64,000 bases of DNA from Paenibacillus harenae. GTDB lineage: Bacteria; Bacillota; Bacilli; Paenibacillales; Paenibacillaceae. Numbering within the stretch: the stretch's first letter is position 1; the number at the start of each line of letters is the position of its first letter. The stretch spans positions 310,001 through 374,000 of the forward strand of contig NZ_JAUSST010000004.1 in assembly GCF_030812415.1 (NCBI RefSeq), written 5' to 3'. A program made the position numbers and the translations under genes. The notes below the pieces were generated by a model. That model did no database searches and was not told the DNA's origin. It was given only the letters and a program-made list of their open reading frames with translations. Shown here in pieces: positions 60,550-64,000 of this stretch.

Positions 60550-61877
60550 TTCAGCTTCACCTGCCCAATATCGCCTTCGGTCGGCTGCAGCCTGCCGAAT
60601 ATTCGGAAGTACGGCTTGCCGAAGCTTCTTAGATTGCATAGGTAGGTGATGTAAACGAACACGCCTACCGCAACGCCCGAAATGCCAAAGAAAATCGCTA
60701 TAATGATTAACGGATACTTCAAGAACCGGACAGCGAACGATAGGGAACTGACCGGAATGACGAAGTTGGCAATCGCGACGACGGAGGTTACGATAATCAT
60801 TATGCTGCTGACGAGACCTGCTTGCTGCGCGGCTTGTCCGAGAATAAGGCCGCCGACGGTCGTCGCCGTAGAGCCGATATAGCGGGGCAGCCGGATACTT
60901 GCCTCGATCAGCGTCTCAATCATGAACAGCATGATGAACACTTCGATAAAGGAAGGATAGGGAACGGCCGATCGGCTTCCCGCAATGGAGAACGCAAGCT
61001 GAACCCGGAACAGCTCCGGATTGTAAGAGACGATAGAAATATAGAGCGCAGGCAGGGTGATCGTAAGCAAGATAGACGTATACCGGAGGAAAATGAGAAA
61101 TCTCGTCATCCAGAATGCTTCGTAATGATCTTCGACCGCATGCATGAAGTCAAAAAAGGTAGCAGGCAATATAATGGCGAACATACTGCTTTTCATCAAA
61201 ATAACGACTTTGCCTTTGGCAATCGCTTTCGAAATTCGATCGGGCCGCTCCGTAATGAGCACCGTCGGAAAAAGATGCTTCCTCTTTCCGATCAGCAGCT
61301 TGTCCAGCTCCCCGGCAGCGTTAACCATCTCGACGTGTATGGTCGTGATTTTGGTCCTGACATTGTCAAGGATGGTCGGATCGACGCGGCGCTGGTCGAA
61401 GACGACCATGATCGGCGTTTTGGATACCGATCCGATCGTATGCTCCTCAACGGACAAGTCTGCCGACTGGTACATGCTGCGAATAAGGTTCAAGGATTTG
61501 GTCAAGTCTTCGCTTAATGCAAGCTGCGGACCTTGAATGGCGCTTTCGACCTGAGTCTGCGGACTCTCGTTGCATATGATCCTTGCAGCGTATAAGGAAT
61601 AGACGATGCCATCCGCTTCAATCAGCGCATTGCCCCGCAGCAGCAGGTCTCGCCATTTGGCTACGTCATCCGCGACCTTATACTCGACAATGGTGCGAAG
61701 CTGCTCGCGGTAAGGCTGCTCCCGCTTCGCGAACGGTACGAATATAAAGTCGGCGATCATTTTTTCCTCGCACATCGGAGCGATGTAAGCGACTTGGATC
61801 GTCATCTCGCCATTGCTTAGCTCTTCAAGCTTCATGTCGACCGCTTCGGCGAACATCAGTCTTATACGTTCGTTCAT
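60546..61877 (-). CDS. Spore germination protein, GerA family (GerA subunit)
   Basis: A 443-residue A subunit of a GerA-type receptor: a soluble N-terminal half (MFAEAVDMKLEELSNGEMTI; VESAIQGPQLALSEDLTKSL; KTPIMVVFDQRRVDPTIL) and a C-terminal membrane half with several helices (FLRYTSILLTITLPALYISI, YPSFIEVFIMLFMIETLIEA, STATTVGGLILGQAAQQAG). GPQ and VGGLILGQAA are hallmark stretches. ATG 61877 follows GGAGGAGG; frame upstream to 62159 has no start signal and overlaps the divergent MBL gene. It heads gerA-B-C, all overlapping by 4 bp. It is somewhat shorter at the N-terminus than many GerAA proteins. Confidence 0.93.
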   Translation of the reverse strand: MNERIRLMFAEAVDMKLEELSNGEMTIQVAYIAPMCEEKMIADFIFVPFAKREQPYREQLRTIVEYKVADDVAKWRDLLLRGNALIEADGIVYSLYAARIICNESPQTQVESAIQGPQLALSEDLTKSLNLIRSMYQSADLSVEEHTIGSVSKTPIMVVFDQRRVDPTILDNVRTKITTIHVEMVNAAGELDKLLIGKRKHLFPTVLITERPDRISKAIAKGKVVILMKSSMFAIILPATFFDFMHAVEDHYEAFWMTRFLIFLRYTSILLTITLPALYISIVSYNPELFRVQLAFSIAGSRSAVPYPSFIEVFIMLFMIETLIEASIRLPRYIGSTATTVGGLILGQAAQQAGLVSSIMIIVTSVVAIANFVIPVSSLSFAVRFLKYPLIIIAIFFGISGVAVGVFVYITYLCNLRSFGKPYFRIFGRLQPTEGDIGQVKLK

Positions 61878-62073
61878 GATTTTTTTCCTCCTCCGGTTAG
61901 AATGGATAAGCTTCCATAGTTTGTGCAAGGAGGCGTATATTATGCTAGCAATGCCGACGACGAACCTTTTGCGAGGAGCTAGAAATTCAAGTACAATGAG
62001 TAAACATAATGTTTTCGCGTTTGGCTGCAGGCGATCATGAAGGAGATAGAGAGAATAGGGTAGGAAGGGCGAT

Positions 62074-63081
62074 ATGATGCAGGAATTACATACAACGAAG
62101 CTCGCGAACGGCTGGCTGCAGGTGAAGGTGCCGCTGCCTTTCTCGTTGAAATGGGTCAACAGCTACGTAATACCGGAAGAGAACGGTTATACGCTCATCG
62201 ATCCGGGCTTGCGTACCGACGAGGCCATTGAAGCATGGGAGGCGGCACTGGCGCTGAATCAGTTGAAGTGGACGGACATCGCGCGCATTATAGTAACACA
62301 TCAGCATCCCGATCATTATGGGCTTTCCGGCTATGTGCAGGAGAAGAGCGGAGCGCCGGTATACATATCCAGAGCTTCTCATGCCTATGCGCTTCGGCTA
62401 TGGGGAGAGGGCAGTCGTTTCGCCGAACAACTAAAGTCCTTATTCGTAGAGCATGGCATGCCGCTGGAGCTTGTAGATGCCATCGGTGAAAACCTGGCCA
62501 GCTTCGTGGAGATGGTATCGCCGCAGCCGAAAGTCGCTTATTTGGAGGCGGGCGGGACGCTTGCCATAGGGGGATTGGATTGGCAGCTTATCGACGCTCC
62601 CGGGCATGCCTCCGGCGGGCTATGCTTCTATCAGCCGGAGCGCAGATGGATGATATGCGGCGATCAAGTATTGCCGCATATTACGCCCAATGTGAGCGTC
62701 GTGCCCGGCGAGGACGAGAGACCGCTAGCTTTGTTTCTTGCCAGTCTGGAGGAGCTTGCGGAATATGAGGTAGAGCTGGCATTCCCCGGTCATCGCGATC
62801 CGTTCGATGATTTCTCGGGCCGAATAGAGGAGCTTATCTCGCATCATGGCCGCAGGCTCGTTCGGATGGCTGAATTGCTCGAAGAAGAGCCCCGCACGGC
62901 TTTCGACCTGTGCGAGGCTCTATTCGGCAGCCGGTTGCGAAGCAATCCGCATAATTTGCGCTTTGCGATGGCGGAGACGCTTGCCCACTTGTACGAGCTC
63001 GTCCGGCAGGGAAGAGCAATCTACAGTCCGGCAAACAGCTGTACGAGCGGCGTTTACTATGCTATTTCCCCCACGCGATAG
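62074..63081 (+). CDS. MBL-fold metallo-hydrolase
   Basis: A 335-residue metallo-beta-lactamase-fold enzyme. The zinc motif is THQHPDHYGLSGYV (76-89), with IDAPGHASGGLCFY, MICGDQVLPHI and FPGHRDPFDDF completing the metal site. The N-terminal NSYVIPEENGYTLIDPG is typical of the glyoxalase II-like/YqjP group. A C-terminal helical domain (about 245-330) probably covers the active site. The substrate is unknown. GGAAGGGCG lies before the ATG pair. It diverges from the ger operon across about 195 bp. Confidence 0.88.
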   Translation: MMQELHTTKLANGWLQVKVPLPFSLKWVNSYVIPEENGYTLIDPGLRTDEAIEAWEAALALNQLKWTDIARIIVTHQHPDHYGLSGYVQEKSGAPVYISRASHAYALRLWGEGSRFAEQLKSLFVEHGMPLELVDAIGENLASFVEMVSPQPKVAYLEAGGTLAIGGLDWQLIDAPGHASGGLCFYQPERRWMICGDQVLPHITPNVSVVPGEDERPLALFLASLEELAEYEVELAFPGHRDPFDDFSGRIEELISHHGRRLVRMAELLEEEPRTAFDLCEALFGSRLRSNPHNLRFAMAETLAHLYELVRQGRAIYSPANSCTSGVYYAISPTR

Positions 63082-63086
63082 TGAAA

Positions 63087-64000
63087 TTAGCGGTCGCGGA
63101 ATTCCTGCGGCGTAATGCCGTAACGATCTTTGAACACCTTGATGAAATAGCTTGTTTTCAAGTAACCGATTTTGGCGGCGATCTCGTAGATCTTCTCGTT
63201 GGAGGAGCGAAGCAGATGCGCCGCCTTTTCCATCTTAAGCCTCGATAAATAATCGCTGATGCCTTCCCCGGTCTCCAGCTTGTACACCTTGGACAAGTAA
63301 GAAGGATTCAAATAGACATGTGCGGCGATCGTTTGAAGTGAAGCGTCATCCAGGCGGTTCGCTACGTATTCCTGCACCCTCTGTACGATGCCCGATCTCG
63401 AATCCTGTTCTCTAAAGCTCATATGGCTCTTGAATGACTGGAGCACATCCGTCGTCCACGAGCGAAGCTGCTTGATCGTATGGAACTGCGGACCGCCGAG
63501 CAGCTGGTTGAAGTTTTCCTTCATAATATCGGCCATCCATAGCTTATTCTTATGAATCGAGTAGCTGAGCGAGCTGGCTATCATGAAATACGTCTCCAAA
63601 ATATGCTCATGCGAGTCGCCCCACTTATGCTCCAATTCATCAAATGCGTTCGATAGCTTCTCGTCGATGGCGTCCCATTGCCCAGCTTCAAGCAGATGGA
63701 TGAGCAGCGGCGGATTGTAAAGATGCGTAAGCGAATTCGCTTCGCCCGTATCGATCTCTTCGGCCAGCGTGAACATAAAACCCCGCTCGCCCCCGATGCG
63801 CTGCCGGAAGCTGACGAGACAACGTTCGTACGTATCGCGGACATCGGCAGGAAAGGCAGCCGGCTTGCTTAGTACGAGCGAAATCGTGCCTTTCAAGTAA
63901 AGGCTCACGTAATGCTGCAGCTGGGCGACTTTCGACTCGACCTGCTGCAGGGCAAGCTGTTCCTTAACGGCAGCGTTCTTGCTGCCAGCCTTGCGCATAA
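63087..64000 (-). CDS. AraC-type response-regulator-like protein (5' truncated by window)
   Basis: About 304 codons are visible and the frame continues past the right edge; the Met at 63998 need not be the start. The end is a two-HTH AraC domain: LQTIAAHVYLNPSYLSKVYK and KIYEIAAKIGYLKTSYFIKV, closing FKDRYGITPQEFR. The preceding 180 residues are helical with no receiver domain visible, like the middle region of YesN-type response regulators of Paenibacillus, whose receiver would lie upstream outside the window. A nearby histidine kinase and sugar transporter are expected by analogy. It is convergent with the MBL gene, with 5 bp between stops. Confidence 0.85.
   Translation of the reverse strand, partial: MRKAGSKNAAVKEQLALQQVESKVAQLQHYVSLYLKGTISLVLSKPAAFPADVRDTYERCLVSFRQRIGGERGFMFTLAEEIDTGEANSLTHLYNPPLLIHLLEAGQWDAIDEKLSNAFDELEHKWGDSHEHILETYFMIASSLSYSIHKNKLWMADIMKENFNQLLGGPQFHTIKQLRSWTTDVLQSFKSHMSFREQDSRSGIVQRVQEYVANRLDDASLQTIAAHVYLNPSYLSKVYKLETGEGISDYLSRLKMEKAAHLLRSSNEKIYEIAAKIGYLKTSYFIKVFKDRYGITPQEFRDR

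Noticed and set aside
1..64000. CRISPR arrays, tRNA or rRNA genes, insertion sequences, prophage
   Set aside because: I looked for regularly spaced repeats, CCA-ended cloverleafs, transposase motifs and phage structural genes, and saw none.

Overview
The window is ordinary chromosomal DNA from a moderately GC-rich, endospore-forming Firmicute, most likely Paenibacillaceae (Paenibacillus or Cohnella-like). Support comes from sporulation and germination genes (ytrH/ytrI, a gerA-type receptor operon, YheC/YheD coat-associated proteins), an S-layer-homology protein, AraC/YesN-type regulators, strong Shine-Dalgarno sites, and gene order shared with Bacillus (ytoI-ytpI / ytrI-ytrH / dnaE / accDA / pyk / fxsA, and citZ-icd-mdh). 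I see no rRNA, tRNA, CRISPR array, prophage or insertion sequence.

Layout. 1-5.3 kb: a truncated aminotransferase, PduO-type corrinoid adenosyltransferase, RluA-type pseudouridine synthase, ArsC/Spx-like protein, a second aminotransferase and a stand-alone 5'-3' exonuclease. 5.5-10.7 kb: two small minus-strand proteins, a helicase-less HRDC protein behind a promoter-terminator leader, a decayed ORF, orphan CheX, an SDR and a DEAD-box helicase. 10.8-18.9 kb: an SLH protein, an EcsAB-like ABC exporter, an aminotransferase, an AraC regulator, phosphatidylserine decarboxylase and a HAD hydrolase. 19-25.5 kb: five tightly packed minus-strand genes (four YheC/YheD ATP-grasp paralogues plus a GNAT acetyltransferase) diverging from a yheA-like gene. 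25.6-39.4 kb: a SinR-like regulator, ytoI, ytpI, ytrI, ytrH, dnaE, pgpA, accD, accA, pyk, a thioesterase and fxsA. 39.7-49.6 kb: convergent ppk and ppx, the TCA genes citZ-icd-mdh, and recQ. 49.7-54.9 kb: a uronate/pectin-type patch (KDG kinase, DeoR regulator, a decayed esterase locus, a GH28 protein). 55-64 kb: nagBA, fni, a gerA-type operon, an MBL-fold hydrolase and a regulator cut by the window edge.

Themes. Central carbon metabolism (accDA, pyk, citZ-icd-mdh), polyphosphate synthesis and breakdown, amino-sugar catabolism, pectin/uronate use, and spore assembly and germination are interleaved. Nothing here is clearly a new defence or biosynthetic system. The points most worth a second look are the four-paralogue YheC/YheD operon with a sigma-K-like promoter and a run of in-frame ATG codons; two unrelated-looking intergenic modules that share one nested inverted-repeat architecture and a core sequence; a promoter-terminator leader before the HRDC gene; an out-of-frame esterase fusion; and a frameshifted ORF remnant that simple ORF calling misses.
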